Assembly: GCF_040939455.1 (NCBI RefSeq)
Contig: NC_134129.1
Coordinates: 20,576,001 to 20,640,000, forward strand
Reading direction: 5' to 3'
Source of the DNA: Microcebus murinus
Taxonomy: Eukaryota > Chordata > Mammalia > Primates > Cheirogaleidae
Length of the DNA stretch: 64,000 nt
Shown in pieces: positions 34,565 to 45,214 of this stretch; position 1 is the stretch's first letter; each line of letters opens with the position of its first letter. The notes below the pieces were generated by a model. That model saw nothing but the letters and a program-made list of their open reading frames with translations, was not told where the DNA came from and did no database searches. The translations under genes were made by a program, and so were the position numbers.

Positions 34565-34700
34565 CCAAGGGAGTAAGGCCTTATTGACACCTTGATTTCA
34601 GGTGTCAAGAACGATAAGCAATATATTTTTCTTGTTTTAAGCCACCCAGATTGTGGTGACTTGCTGTGGCCACCCTGGGACACAACTGCAGTGATATTTT
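34565..34700 (+). mobile_element. MaLR-type LTR, 3' end
   Basis: GACACCTTGATTTCAGGTGT, CTTGTTTTAAGCCACCCAGA and TTGTGGTGACTTGCTGTGGC match the 3' end of the LTR class also seen at 53268-53528. Confidence 0.65.
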
Positions 34701-35632
34701 ACTGCCGTCTTTTTTTTTTTTTTAAAAAAAAGGAGGAAAGAAACAAAAACTCTAGGACCGAGATGGGGAGCATTCTTTGATTAAATGTGTTTGGCTTGGA
34801 AAAGTACAAAGACGCCCGGCTCACTTTGAGGGCTAGAATAACTTTGCAGGTAACGCACAAGAAAGGAAAATTAGCAGCTCATTTGACTGATTGCAAACGG
34901 TGGCATAGGTTTCATTAGGTACTAGGCACTCATCTGTGCTCTGAACATACATCATTGGAGGCAAAAGATACCTTACATTTTGTGGTCTTGAAAGTCTAAA
35001 TAAAAATGTCTGTCAAAGCATGTTTCTGAATTTTTTTACAAGACCATAATTATAGACATACTTGATAACTCCATTAGGCGGGCTGCTTTAGAAAATATTG
35101 AAGACTTAGATTATTATGATTAGCATAATAATTAGGTCATTCATCAGGAAAAACCATGAATAATTCATTCTAATTAAGTAACTGATAGAACAGTAAATCA
35201 ACCCTCAGCACCAAAGCCCAATAAGTTGTGGTCTGTAGCGAACTATATAAGACTAACTTCTGAGTACAACATAGTGAAATTCAAATATTATGAAATATTT
35301 GTCCCACTACTAGACAAATCAACCAACATTTCTTTCTCGGAATTTGCATTTTTTTTTTTTATGTTCGGTAGATTTTCCCAAGGTATATGACTCACTTTGC
35401 TGTTTCATTATTTGAAGAACAAATAAAGGGCTTAGACATTAGAGATATGTGAATAAATATGTCTCTTTTCTAGATAATAAGTGTAGCCATAGTATTAATT
35501 TCCTACCCGCCGTGCCACGTGACTAACCTATGCAATTAGATGTAGGATATGTATAATATAGACAGAATAATATTAATAGCTCATGGAAAAAGCTAGCTGG
35601 CTAAAGCCAAATCCCCCCTAGTTATTAAAGCT
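34701..35632. other. Unassigned; AT-rich block with homeodomain/POU motifs
   Basis: After a T-run at 34709-34731, sequence 34790-35600 lacks repeats and is dense in TAATTA/ATTAG motifs, e.g. ATTAGCATAATAATTAGG (35119-35136) and CTAATTAAGTAACTG (35170 onward). ATTAGCAT is an exact inverse of the ATGCTAAT octamer variant. This is the look of a conserved developmental enhancer, but conservation cannot be seen here. Confidence 0.35.
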
Positions 35633-36062
35633 GGTGCAAACATTTATTATAATGGTGAAAGACTGGAAATAACCTAAATGTGTACCATTCAGAGAGGATG
35701 TTTAACTATGGAAAATGGACTGTGGTATAATGCAGCCTTTAAAAAAATCAAGTTTCTTAAAATTTTTGCCAGATGGAGAAAAGCTGACAATATGCTAAGT
35801 ACATTCAGTATTAATCTCAGTGATGTTAAAAACGTACAGAAAAAAAAAAAAAAAGGCTAGAAGAAGAACATACCCACAAATGATAAGAATGATTACCTCT
35901 GATAGTGAGATTAGGAGAGATTTTTTTTTTATTTCTGGACCTTTATATTTTCATATTCTTTTCAATTTTTCTGAAATGAGTATACATTATTTTGTAATGT
36001 GAAAGAAAAACAAAGTAAAATACTGAGAAAACCAAAAAAAATAAAAATAAAAATAAAAAAAA
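35633..36062 (+). mobile_element. Old L1 3' end
   Basis: GACTGGAAATAACCTAAATG, CTGTGGTATAATGCAGCC and TTTCTGAAATGAGTATACAT in order, ending in an AAAAATAAAAATAAAAA tail. This is the plus-strand 3' end of an ancient L1. Confidence 0.75.
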
Positions 36063-36426
36063 AGCTGGTGCAAAAGATTCTGTCCCTGAGTCTGTTTGGA
36101 AGATCAGAGGCTCACTTATAAAGCCCAGCGAAATCCCGGGCCGCAAAACAATGCATCATTAAATACCCTGCTGATTCTGGTCTAGCCAGAAGGAAAACAG
36201 CTCAAGAGCTCTACCAATTACCCAGGAAAGAGAGAAAGAACATTTTAAAGACTTTAATAAATGATCAGTTTTAGGAGCTAGGGGAAGCCTGGCATACAAA
36301 GTCATACCTAACTTAGAAAAATAACGGTTTGAAGTTGTGGGTGTGGTAGTTTTCCAATCAAAGTGTATTCCCATTTTTTTTTCATTGCAATAGATGGTCA
36401 AGTAGACTCCAGAATTTGGAAGACCA
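36063..36426. other. Unassigned, no gene seen
   Basis: About 360 bp. The minus frame 36159-36401 has no domain. Confidence 0.4.
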
Positions 36427-36959
36427 AATAGAACCTTATTTCTTTTTTTTTCCCCAGCATATTATGGGGGTATAAATGTTAAGGTCACATATATTTCCCT
36501 TGCCCCCTCTTCCCCCTCTAGTCAGAGCTTCAAGCGTGACCATCCCCCAGTTGGTGCACATCTCACTCATTGTGTATGTATATGCCCATCTCCTCCTCCC
36601 CCCACCTGCCCGACACCCGATAAATGTTATTCCTATATGTCCACTTAGGTGTTGATCCGTTAATACCAATTTGCTGGTGAGTCCATGTGGTGCTTGTTTT
36701 TCCATTCTTGAGATACTTCACTTAGTAGAATGGGCTCCAGCTCCATCCAGGAAAATACAAGAGGTGCTGTATCACCGTTGTTTCTCATAGCTGAATAGTG
36801 CTCCATGGTATACATATACCACATTTTTTATTAATCCACTCATGTATTGGTGGGCACTTGGGTTGTTTCCACGTCTTTGCGATTGTGAACTGTGCTGCTA
36901 TAGACATCCGAGGTCAGGTGTCTTTTTCACAGAGTGACTTTCGAATAGAACCCTATTTC
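36427..36959 (-). mobile_element. L1 3' end with target duplication
   Basis: Body 36443-36943, flanked by AATAGAACCTTATTTC (36427-36442) and AATAGAACCCTATTTC (36944-36959), one mismatch. Short 3' end only, 5'-truncated in the ORF2 C-terminal region. Confidence 0.94.
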
Positions 36960-37748
36960 AATGTGAGAGTGACTAAAAATAAAGCATTAGGGAATACGAA
37001 GGGTTTCAATGGAACTCCGGAACTTGGGGGTTGTTTTCTGTGCAGAACCCATCGGACAAGTAGGAAGTTTGCTCCAACTCAGACTGTCAGACCCATCCCC
37101 CCATCAACTCTCTGGCCAAAGCCCTGACCCCAGAAATGCTACCGCTACTGCCGTTATTACCGCAGTAATGAACCTGGATGGGGGTTATGACAGCAGTGGT
37201 CTCTGGCCGGTAATCCAGTGGAGAATGCACACCAGCCAGGAAGTTCTGCAGCTGGAAATGCCCACACCACCCGTTCTCCAAGACAGCCACACCACAAACA
37301 TGGCAGCCACCCCTAACTCCTTCCTTTCAACTTCCCACCTAAGTGGCTCCCAGGAATGACCATCGAACCTGCAAGCATCTTTCCGTGTGGTCCGAGATTG
37401 TGATTCCCGTCAACACCACTGTAGTTCATGCACGGATCGCCTCTAGCTTGTACTGAGATAATACTCTCCTCTAAGGCCCCCACCAACACAAATCCGATGG
37501 CAGCTATCTATTACTTAAAATGCCCCAGTAGCACCTAACTTATTTGCTTTCACTCTGGTGCCTGCTAACTTCCCCAGCACCTGCTTTGCCAACCCTACAG
37601 CTTGCTGATCCCTGAGGATCTCGGAACACGCTAAGCTCGCAAGTCTTCAGGTCTTTGCACAGATGTCCTGGGTTCAGCCAAGCAGGAGCTTGAACCCCTG
37701 TCGCTACTCCGAGGACAAGCGATATCTGTTTATAAATTCATAGTCACA
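36960..37748. other. Unassigned, no gene seen
   Basis: About 790 bp without a recognised repeat. The plus frames 36798-37127 and 37009-37359 overlap in different phases and partly cover L1. Confidence 0.4.
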
Positions 37749-37750
37749 TA

Positions 37751-38577
37751 CCGTGTTTCCCCGAAAATAAGACCTACCCAATAAAACAAGCCCCAACAGG
37801 ATTTCTGAGCATGTGGGCAATAGAAGCCCTACCCCGAAAATCAGCCCTAGTGACGGGCGTGGCTATGAAAATCAGCCCTAGTGATGGGCGTGGCTATGAA
37901 AATCAGCCCTGGTGACGGGCGTGGCTATGAAAATCAGCCCTAGTGATGGGCGTGGCTATGAAAATCAGCCCTAGTGACGGGCGTGGCTATGAAAATCAGC
38001 CCTGGTGACGGGCGTGGCTATGAAAATCAGCCCTAGTGATGGGCGTGGCTATGAAAATCAGCCCTGGTGACGGGCGTGGCTATGAAAATCAGCCCTAGTG
38101 ATGGGCGTGGCTATGAAAATCAGCCCTAGTGACGGGCGTGGCTATGAAAATCAGCCCTGGTGACGGGCGTGGCTATGAAAATCAGCCCTAGTGATGGGCG
38201 TGGCTATGAAAATCAGCCCTAGTGACGGGCGTGGCTGTGCAGCGCATCTGCACAACCCATGCGTGTCGTCGAGGAGCGGGAAAGAACACGAGCAGCCCTT
38301 CTCATCCGCCCCGTGAGAGCTCTAGTGCTCCACAGGAGAGATCAGGGCCAGTGGTTCTAAAGGAAATAGAGTCGCAAGACATTCAGGATGGGATTCGGGG
38401 TTTGGAGAGTGAGGATGATGTTCCAGAAGAAGATGACTTAACTGTATTCGAATCAATGTAGATGGTTGTGCCGTACTTAAAAAAAAAAAATAACACATTC
38501 CCTGAAAATAAGCCCTAGGGTGTCTTCTTGAGGAGAAATAAATATAAGACCCCGTCTTATTTTTTGGGGAAACACGG
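37751..38577 (+). mobile_element. CCGTG-TIR transposon, copy H (13 array units)
   Basis: Complete, with TA on both sides (37749-37750, 38578-38579). All thirteen units keep GGGCGTGGC. The 79-codon frame is intact at 38222-38461 (EDDLTVFESM variant). The array has higher-order structure, described as a separate feature. Confidence 0.95.
37851..38240 (+). repeat. 31-bp array with 155-bp higher-order repeat
   Basis: Scoring each unit by its AGTGAT, AGTGAC or GGTGAC start gives the order Ac At Gc At Ac Gc At Gc At Ac Gc At Ac. Units 2-6 (At Gc At Ac Gc) are repeated exactly as units 7-11, so five units (155 bp) were duplicated as a block. Confidence 0.9.
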
Positions 38578-38579
38578 TA

Positions 38580-39195
38580 TCATGGCCTCACCATTCTCCT
38601 GCTCTCTGACCAAATGCTGGGGCTTCCATTAGCCAAATCCAACCTCATGCCGGGTTGGCAAAGGACTCTTTTACGCAGGTCGTAGGAATCAGTCTGGGAA
38701 ACAGAGCAGCAGAGAAGGGTGAGAAGTGAACACAGAGGGGCAGACAGAGAATACCCTGCCCCGGAGGAACCCTAGATAGAGGACAGAGGACAAGATAAGG
38801 CACAGAGTGGAGAGACGACTTCTAATTGTAACAGAAGAAGACAGGGGAAGATGAGTGTAATTATAGGGCTGTTTGTATGCTGGAAGGAATTCAAATAGCT
38901 TCCAACTTAATGCATTAAATGTTCTTATTCCTTATTTATACACACTGGATATTGAAATGCCAACAAGAATTTGTTGAGATGCGCTAGGAAAAGAATTAGT
39001 TGGAATACCATCGCGGGCAAAGAGCGATACTCCCCGAACTCACTGGGGCTGTACATGTCATTCTCGCTTTCTACCATGGATTTCATTGCTTTGTACACGT
39101 GTCCTCTTTTCCTCTACTAGAACACAAATTTCGTATTTGCCATTGTGCATCATGTGGGAATAGCATAGAATCGGCACTCGAAGGCATTTGGTAAC
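38580..39195. other. Unassigned, no gene seen
   Basis: About 615 bp, AG-rich between 38690 and 38860. No recognised repeat. Confidence 0.4.
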
Positions 39196-39303
39196 TACTG
39201 GATGGATGGATGGATGGATGGATGGATGGATGGATGGATGGATGGATGGATGAATGGATGGATGGATGGATGGATGGATGGATGGATGGATGGGCAGATG
39301 GAT
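39196..39303. repeat. GGAT tetranucleotide microsatellite
   Basis: About 26 GGAT units with one GAAT interruption at about 39251. It makes open frames of repeated His-Pro-Ser-Ile on the minus strand. Confidence 0.96.
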
Positions 39304-39564
39304 AAACCAATACGAAAGAAAATGAAAGGATCTATTCATTGATAAAGAGCTCTCATCCATTTGTTAACTGAAAGCTGAAACTAAAACATGCCATGGCTAA
39401 TTGTGTCATTGGAAATATCAACTGAAAATGTATCTATGTTGTGTCCTTCAATATCTACATTATAAATCAGTAAGAAGCCAAGATGAAGATTTTTCTCAAA
39501 CATAGACACACAGAGCACAGACTCTTAGTTTTGCTTTACATATGCGGCGATAGCAAGATTCAGC
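39304..39564. other. Unassigned, no gene seen
   Basis: Nothing recognised. Confidence 0.35.
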
Positions 39565-40685
39565 AGCTTACAAAAACTCTCACGTGAATGTTCACAGAAG
39601 CTTCATCCATATAGCTAAAAAGAAGAAACAACCCAAAGGCCTGAGAACCGATACGTGGATAAACGAAATATCTTATATCCATACAATGAAATATGATTTG
39701 GCAATAAAAAGGAAAGAAGTTCTGACACATACCACAATGTGGGTGAACCTTAAAAAGTGTATTAGCTTAAAGAAGTCGCCATAAAAGGCCACGTAATGTA
39801 TGGCTCTGTTTATATAAAATGTCCAGAATAGGCAAATCTAGAGAGACGGGAAATACCGTGTTTTCCCCAAAAATAAGACAGAGTCTTATATTTATTTTTC
39901 CTCAAGAAGACACCCTAGGGCTCATTCTCAGGGGATGTGTTATTTTTTTTTAAGTACGGTACAACCATCTCCATTGATTCAAATAGAGTGAAGTCGTCTT
40001 CTTCTGGAACATCATCCTCACTCTCCAAACTCCGAATCCCATCCTGAATGTCTTGCGACTCTGTTTCCTTTAGAACCACCGGCCCCGATCTCTCCTGTGG
40101 AGCACTAGAGCTCTCATGGGGCAGATGAGAAGGGCTGCTCGTGTTCTTTCCCGCTCCTCGACGACACGCATGTGTTGTGCAGATGCGCTGCGTGGCCACG
40201 CCCATCACTGGGGCTGATTTTCATAGCCACGCCCATCACTAGGGCTGATTTTCATAGCCACGCCCATCACTAGGGCTGATTTTCATAGCCACGCCCATCA
40301 CTGGGGCTGATTTTCATAGCCACGCCCATCACTGGGGCTGATTTTTTTCATAGCCACGCCCATCACTGGGGCTGATTTTTCTGGGTGGGGCTTATATGGC
40401 GCACATGCGCAGAAATCCTGCTGGGGCTTGTTTTATGGATAGGTCTCATTTTCGGGGAAACACGGTAGCTTAGTAGTTGCCAGGGGTTGAAGGAATAGGA
40501 GATTAGGCGACTGCCAGTGGGTATGGAATTTCTTTAGGGAGTGATGAAATGCACTAAAATTAGATGGTTGTGATTTTTGCACAATTCTGTGAATACACTA
40601 TTAATATAAAGTATTGAGCTGTATGCTTTAAACAGGTAAATGTTATGGAATGTGAATGACATCTCAATAAAGCTATTTTTAAAAA
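39565..40685 (+). mobile_element. Old L1 3' end split by TIR copy I
   Basis: The left part, 39565-39855 (TCATCCATATAGCTAAAAAG, CAATGTGGGTGAACCTT), continues after the insert at 40466-40685 (GCTTAGTAGTTGCCAGGGG, CACTATTAATATAAAGTATT, ATCTCAATAAAGCTATTTTT). Together they give the order of an ancient L1 3' end, proving that copy I inserted into it. Confidence 0.85.
39856..40465 (-). mobile_element. CCGTG-TIR transposon, copy I (6 array units)
   Basis: Complete, 610 bp, TA on both sides (39854-39855, 40466-40467). The host L1 reads straight across one TA when the insert is skipped. Six units carry GCCACGCCC. One inter-unit A-run is longer by three bases (GATTTTTTTCATAG). The frame (minus, 39915-40208) is open with TAG changed to TGG. 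Confidence 0.96.
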
Positions 40686-40770
40686 GTAAAGATTAAGTGG
40701 CCTGTTAAAAATCACATGGATAGTTGGTGAATCCAGAACTGGAATCCACATGTCTTCCCAACGATTGCAA
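40686..40770 (+). mobile_element. MIR SINE fragment
   Basis: GATTAAGTGGCCTGTTAAAA, ATCACATGGATAGTTGGTG and TCCAGAACTGGAATCCAC match an internal MIR segment. Confidence 0.55.
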
Positions 40771-41033
40771 TTCTTTTCTCTTCCTTCGCTGTTGTCTTAC
40801 ATGTAAGGAAATTGGCTTCTCATTCGTTTATTTGCTGAAAACCTTTACTTCTTTGTTGTTGTTGTTGTCATTCGTGTATTTCGTTTAGTTCTCTTTCTTT
40901 CTTCCCAAGCCTTAGCTTTCTTGGGAGTTCTCATGCTGTCTCAGTCTAGCTGTTACATGACCTGCATTTCAATGATCACAACTTGGCTTTCTTTCCTATT
41001 TGCTGCACCTCGGGGTGACTTCTGGTACTACTG

Positions 41034-41246
41034 ATCTATTTCAGGGGTCCTCAAACTTTGTAAACAGGGGGGCCAGTTCACTGTCCCTCAGACCGTTGGA
41101 GAGTGCGCACTGCGGGCCCGGGACCAGTCGGCTGCTAAGCAGGACAGGCAGCGGCGGCAAAAACATTTATCCGGAGGGCCGGATCAATGTGCTAGGCGGC
41201 CCGTATGTGGCCCGAGGGCCGTAGTTTGAGGACGCCTGATCTATTT
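41034..41246 (+). mobile_element. hAT-type short element, copy 2, with perfect 8-bp duplication
   Basis: Element 41042-41238 (197 bp), ends CAGGGGTCCTCAAACTTTG and AGTTTGAGGACGCCTG. ATCTATTT is duplicated exactly at 41034-41041 and 41239-41246, the hAT hallmark. No transposase; non-autonomous. The open frame 41000-41224 is incidental. Confidence 0.95.
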
Positions 41247-41755
41247 CACCCACCAAAGGGATTTAAGGGACTGAATATGTGAAACGTAGTGAGCAAGACT
41301 TTGGGGAAGGAGATGGCTTCAGCAGTCTGTGAGCAGCAGTTCGGAAACCATGGGACGGAAGGATGATTCTACAGCCGGAGTCATTACACATTCACAGAAA
41401 TGAGAGACTGGCAGGCGTCGTCTAACTCGATACTCTTGCGCGGGAGATTGACTTCCAGCCAGGACGTGAGAAATGCCATTTCAAGATGACTTCCTCTCCC
41501 ATTACAAAGCCTGGTAATATCTCCCTGCAAAGTGCTGGACCTTCTCCACGTTTGGATGTTCGAGACACTTAATCTTATCTTTCACCTCCGGGCTGGCAAA
41601 TTTTTCCACTCATCTTTTATTAATTGTTAAGTGTCCTGCTGTAGGGAAATCAATTATTCTTCATGGAGGGCCATGTGTTTTTGAATTGCATGCAGTCATT
41701 CTGATCTTCCCAGCTGGAACAGAGAGAAGGCATGAGGTAAACGGGCAGGTCACAC

Positions 41756-41758
<3 letters not shown>
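41247..41758. other. Unassigned, unique-looking
   Basis: No recognised repeat. The part 41530-41720 includes TTTATTAATTGTTAAGTG and CAATTATTC motifs. Confidence 0.35.

Positions 41759-41788
<30 letters not shown>
41759..41788. repeat. A30 homopolymer
   Basis: Thirty or so A residues with no SINE body at the left. Confidence 0.9.
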
Positions 41789-42130
41789 CAATGTCACGAG
41801 GCGGTACTTTCTCTCTCTCTCGGGGCAGGATGTAACCGGATTAACTTACTCGAAATATAGGAATGAAAATGGACATCTTCTTGCTCACCTCGTCAGTCTC
41901 TAACAATGTGATTCAATGCTTTTAGCAGGTGACTTTTTCTTTTCTCCAAATGGAAGATGTCAAATGTCTTTCCCTGGTTTAATTTATACATTAGATAGAT
42001 TATATATTTTTCCTCATTGTTAAAAATATTCTCTGGTGGTTTTAAGTAGATTTGACTCCTTTACTAGCCATAGTTATTACTTATTTTCCACTAATCCCAA
42101 GTTATTTGGGTGTATCATGCAAATACACTA
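41789..42130. other. Unassigned, no gene seen
   Basis: About 340 bp. CTCTCTCTCTC at 41811-41821, otherwise nothing recognised. Confidence 0.4.
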
Positions 42131-42464
42131 AAAAAAAATTTTTTTTTGAGACAGAGTCTCGCTTTGTTGCCCAGGATAGAGTGAGTGCCATGGCGTCAGC
42201 CTGGCTCACAGCAACCTCAGACTCCTGGGCTCAAGCGATCCTCCTGCCTCAGCCTCCCGAGTAACTGGGACTACAGGCATGCGCCACCATGCCCGGATAA
42301 TTTTTTCTATATACATTAGTTGGCCAATTAATTTCTTTCTATTTATATTAGAGACGGGATCTCGCTCTTGCTCAGGCTGGTTTCGAACTCCTGACCTCAA
42401 GCAATCCACCCACCTCGGCCTCCCAGAGTGCTAGCATGACAGGTGTGAGCCACTGCGCCCAGCT
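42131..42464 (-). mobile_element. Alu (lemur type)
   Basis: Reverse dimer from a TTTTTTTTGAGACAGAGTC start to GAGCCACTGCGCCCAGC. Confidence 0.95.
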
Positions 42465-42985
42465 CATGCACTTTTTGTGGGGAAAAAAGTATTCTTCATA
42501 TTGGCCGGCTCATGCCATCCCACCTGATATGCAGTATTAATAGCAAATACATAGTAGGCTTGCTCAAATGCCCTGGGTAGTGATGGAGAGAGGTGATGAG
42601 AAGGGCAGGTTAAATCAAGAGAGTCAAGGGGAAACAAGGTTGCTCTAGGCACAGACTTAGAATCATAGCAGTAAAACTCCAAGGTGGAGCCTTTATGTAA
42701 CCAGGTTATACTTCACACAGTTAAAAGGGAAGAATTGTAAGCAGCAAGCAATGCTAACTGCCTACCTGAAAGCCATCTGTCCCTTCTTTCTTTCTAGGAG
42801 AAACCACATTATGTTTGGGTTGTTAATATGCCCAACCCCCAGGACTGAATTATGGTTAATCTTACCAACCATGACTTAATGTTCCCTTGTGATTCCCTTC
42901 CTTTTGGGGTGAAGGGGTGTCATAGTGATGCTTTGAGCATGAGCAGCCCTCTTGGCACCATGCTACAACAAAGAAGAACGAAAAT
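42465..42985. other. Unassigned, no gene seen
   Basis: About 520 bp. The short minus frames are unsupported. Confidence 0.4.
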
Positions 42986-42987
42986 TG

Positions 42988-43653
42988 CCGTGTTTCCCCG
43001 AAAATAAAACCTACCCATAAAATAAGCCCTAGCAGGATCTCTAAGCATGTGCGCAATAGCAGCCCTACCCCGAAAATAAGCCCTAGTGACGGGCGTGGCT
43101 ATGAAAATCAGCCCTAGTGATGGGCGTGGCCATGAAAATCAGCCCCAGTGATGGGCGTGGCCGTGAAAATCAGCCCTAGTGATGGGCGTGGCTATGAAAA
43201 TCAGCCCTAGTGATGGGCGTGGCTATGAAAATCAGCCCTGGTGATAGGCGTGGCTACGAAAATCAGCCCTGGTGATGGGCGTGGCTATGAAAATCAGCCC
43301 TAGTGATGGGCATGGCTGAGCAGCGCATCTGCACAACCCATGCGTGTCGTCGCGGAGCGGGAAAGAACATGAGCAGCCCTTCTCATCCGCCCCGTGAGAG
43401 CTCTAGTGCTCCACAGGAGAGATCGGGGCCAGTGGTTCTAAAGGAAACTGAGTCGTGAGACATTCAGGATGGGATTCGGGGTTTGGAGAGTGAGGATGAT
43501 GTTCCAGAAGAAGAGGACTTCACTCTATTTGAATCAATGTAGATGGTTGTACCGTACTTAAAAAAAACACCACATCCCCTGAAAACAAGCCCTAGGGTGT
43601 CTTCTGGAGGAAAAATAAATATAAGACCCTGTCTTATTTTGGGGGAATCAGGG
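42988..43653 (+). mobile_element. CCGTG-TIR transposon, copy J (8 array units)
   Basis: Complete, with TG (42986-42987) and TA (43654-43655). The 3' end is degraded to GGGGGAATCAGGG. Eight units, including GTGGCCATG and GTGGCCGTG variants and a final GGGCATGGC. The acidic frame is broken by TCGTGA (S then stop) at about 43452 and by a change at the array junction (GGCTGAGCAGCG), so this copy cannot encode the shared peptide. Confidence 0.94.
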
Positions 43654-43655
43654 TA

Positions 43656-44129
43656 GTTTATTCAAGCAAAGCTGTCGTCCAACAGATCAGGGTTCCGAAG
43701 CCTTCAAGGTTCACACGCCAACAAAATTCATATACATTTGAGGAACCAATTGAAGACGACCAACTTTTTATCTTGCTAAGTCAGGATATGTAAAAACAAA
43801 ACAAAAACCTATCAGCCACTAATAACGACATTGAATCTTTACAAAAGGATATATCAACACCGAAAATTAAACAGTGAATCTAAATGTAAGAGATAACTTA
43901 TTACATTAAATAAATTTGCTTTTATTTTAAAACTCAACCCAGTGTCTCTATTTTTTTTTTCCAGTTCCCCTTGTACCAGCGTAATACTCATCCCTAACTT
44001 CCAAGAGGCCACAAGCTGGCATTTGGAAACCACCAATATAGACAGTCGAGTATAGAGATTCGGAGCCCAGCTGGAAGGATTTAGCTCAAGCTATAGAATC
44101 ATAAGCATATAGTTTGAAGTTGGGGGAAA
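43656..44129. other. Unassigned, no gene seen
   Basis: About 475 bp, AT-rich. Nothing recognised. Confidence 0.4.
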
Positions 44130-44410
44130 AAATAAGCATTTTTTAGCACTATTTATTCAGCACCTTCTATGTGCCAAACACTATAAGAAGGGCTTTATGT
44201 AAAATATCTCATTTTGACATCTCAACAATTCTGGGAGGTGAGAGAGGATGGATCATTTTTCTGCAGATGAGAAAATGAGACTGGACATGGCAAGTTTCCC
44301 AAGACCACTGGAGATGTTGAGTTTTCCAAGATCACAAAGCAGGAAGCGGCAGAGATAGTATTCGAGACGTCTCGAACTTCAAGTTCTGTGCTTTTAGCTG
44401 TGATGTTGCA
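44130..44410 (+). mobile_element. MIR SINE
   Basis: TATTTATTCAGCACCTTCTA, TGTGCCAAACACTATAAG, TCTGCAGATGAGAAAATGAG, AAGATCACAAAGCAGGAAGC and CGGCAGAGATAGTATTCGAG match a nearly full MIR. Confidence 0.85.
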
Positions 44411-44490
44411 ATGTCACCCGGGAAAGAATGCATCAAATGAGGAAGAGAATCAAAGAGGGAGCTCTTCGCAACGTTGACACTTAAAAAGAT

Positions 44491-44837
<347 letters not shown>

Positions 44838-45136
44838 TGCCTAAAGGAAATTGTCCAAACAGAAAGGAAATGAAAGGAAAAAATAGCAATGCAATAATAG
44901 GTAAAAAAGGGGACAAAAAGCAAGAGACTGCCCTTCCCCTTATGAGCTTTTTAATCATGTTCGACGGTCGATAAGCATAAATCATAATACCATCTGTTGT
45001 GCTACTCAATGTGTGCAGAAGAAATCATTTTTTTTTTTTTAAAGTTGAGGAGGGTCAAGAGACCTCCATGAAAGTAAGATTTCTATCCTCCACCGGAGGT
45101 GTTAAAACGTCATTTCTAGCAGACGGTCGTCACAGC
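44838..45136. other. Unassigned, no gene seen
   Basis: About 300 bp. T-run at 45029-45040. Confidence 0.4.
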
Positions 45137-45138
45137 TA

Positions 45139-45214
45139 CCGTGTTTCCCCGCAAATAAAACCTGCCCATAAAATCAGCCCTAGCAGGATTTCTAAGCATT
45201 TGCGCGACAGAAGC
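45139..45214 (+). mobile_element. CCGTG-TIR transposon, stub K
   Basis: Only the first 76 bp of the family (CCGTGTTTCCCCGCAAATAA to GCGCGACAGAAGC), after TA at 45137-45138. It breaks before the array and runs into a CpG-rich block. Confidence 0.9.

Noticed and set aside
39058..39360. His-Pro-Ser-Ile repeat protein on the minus strand
   Set aside because: Direct translation of the GGAT microsatellite.
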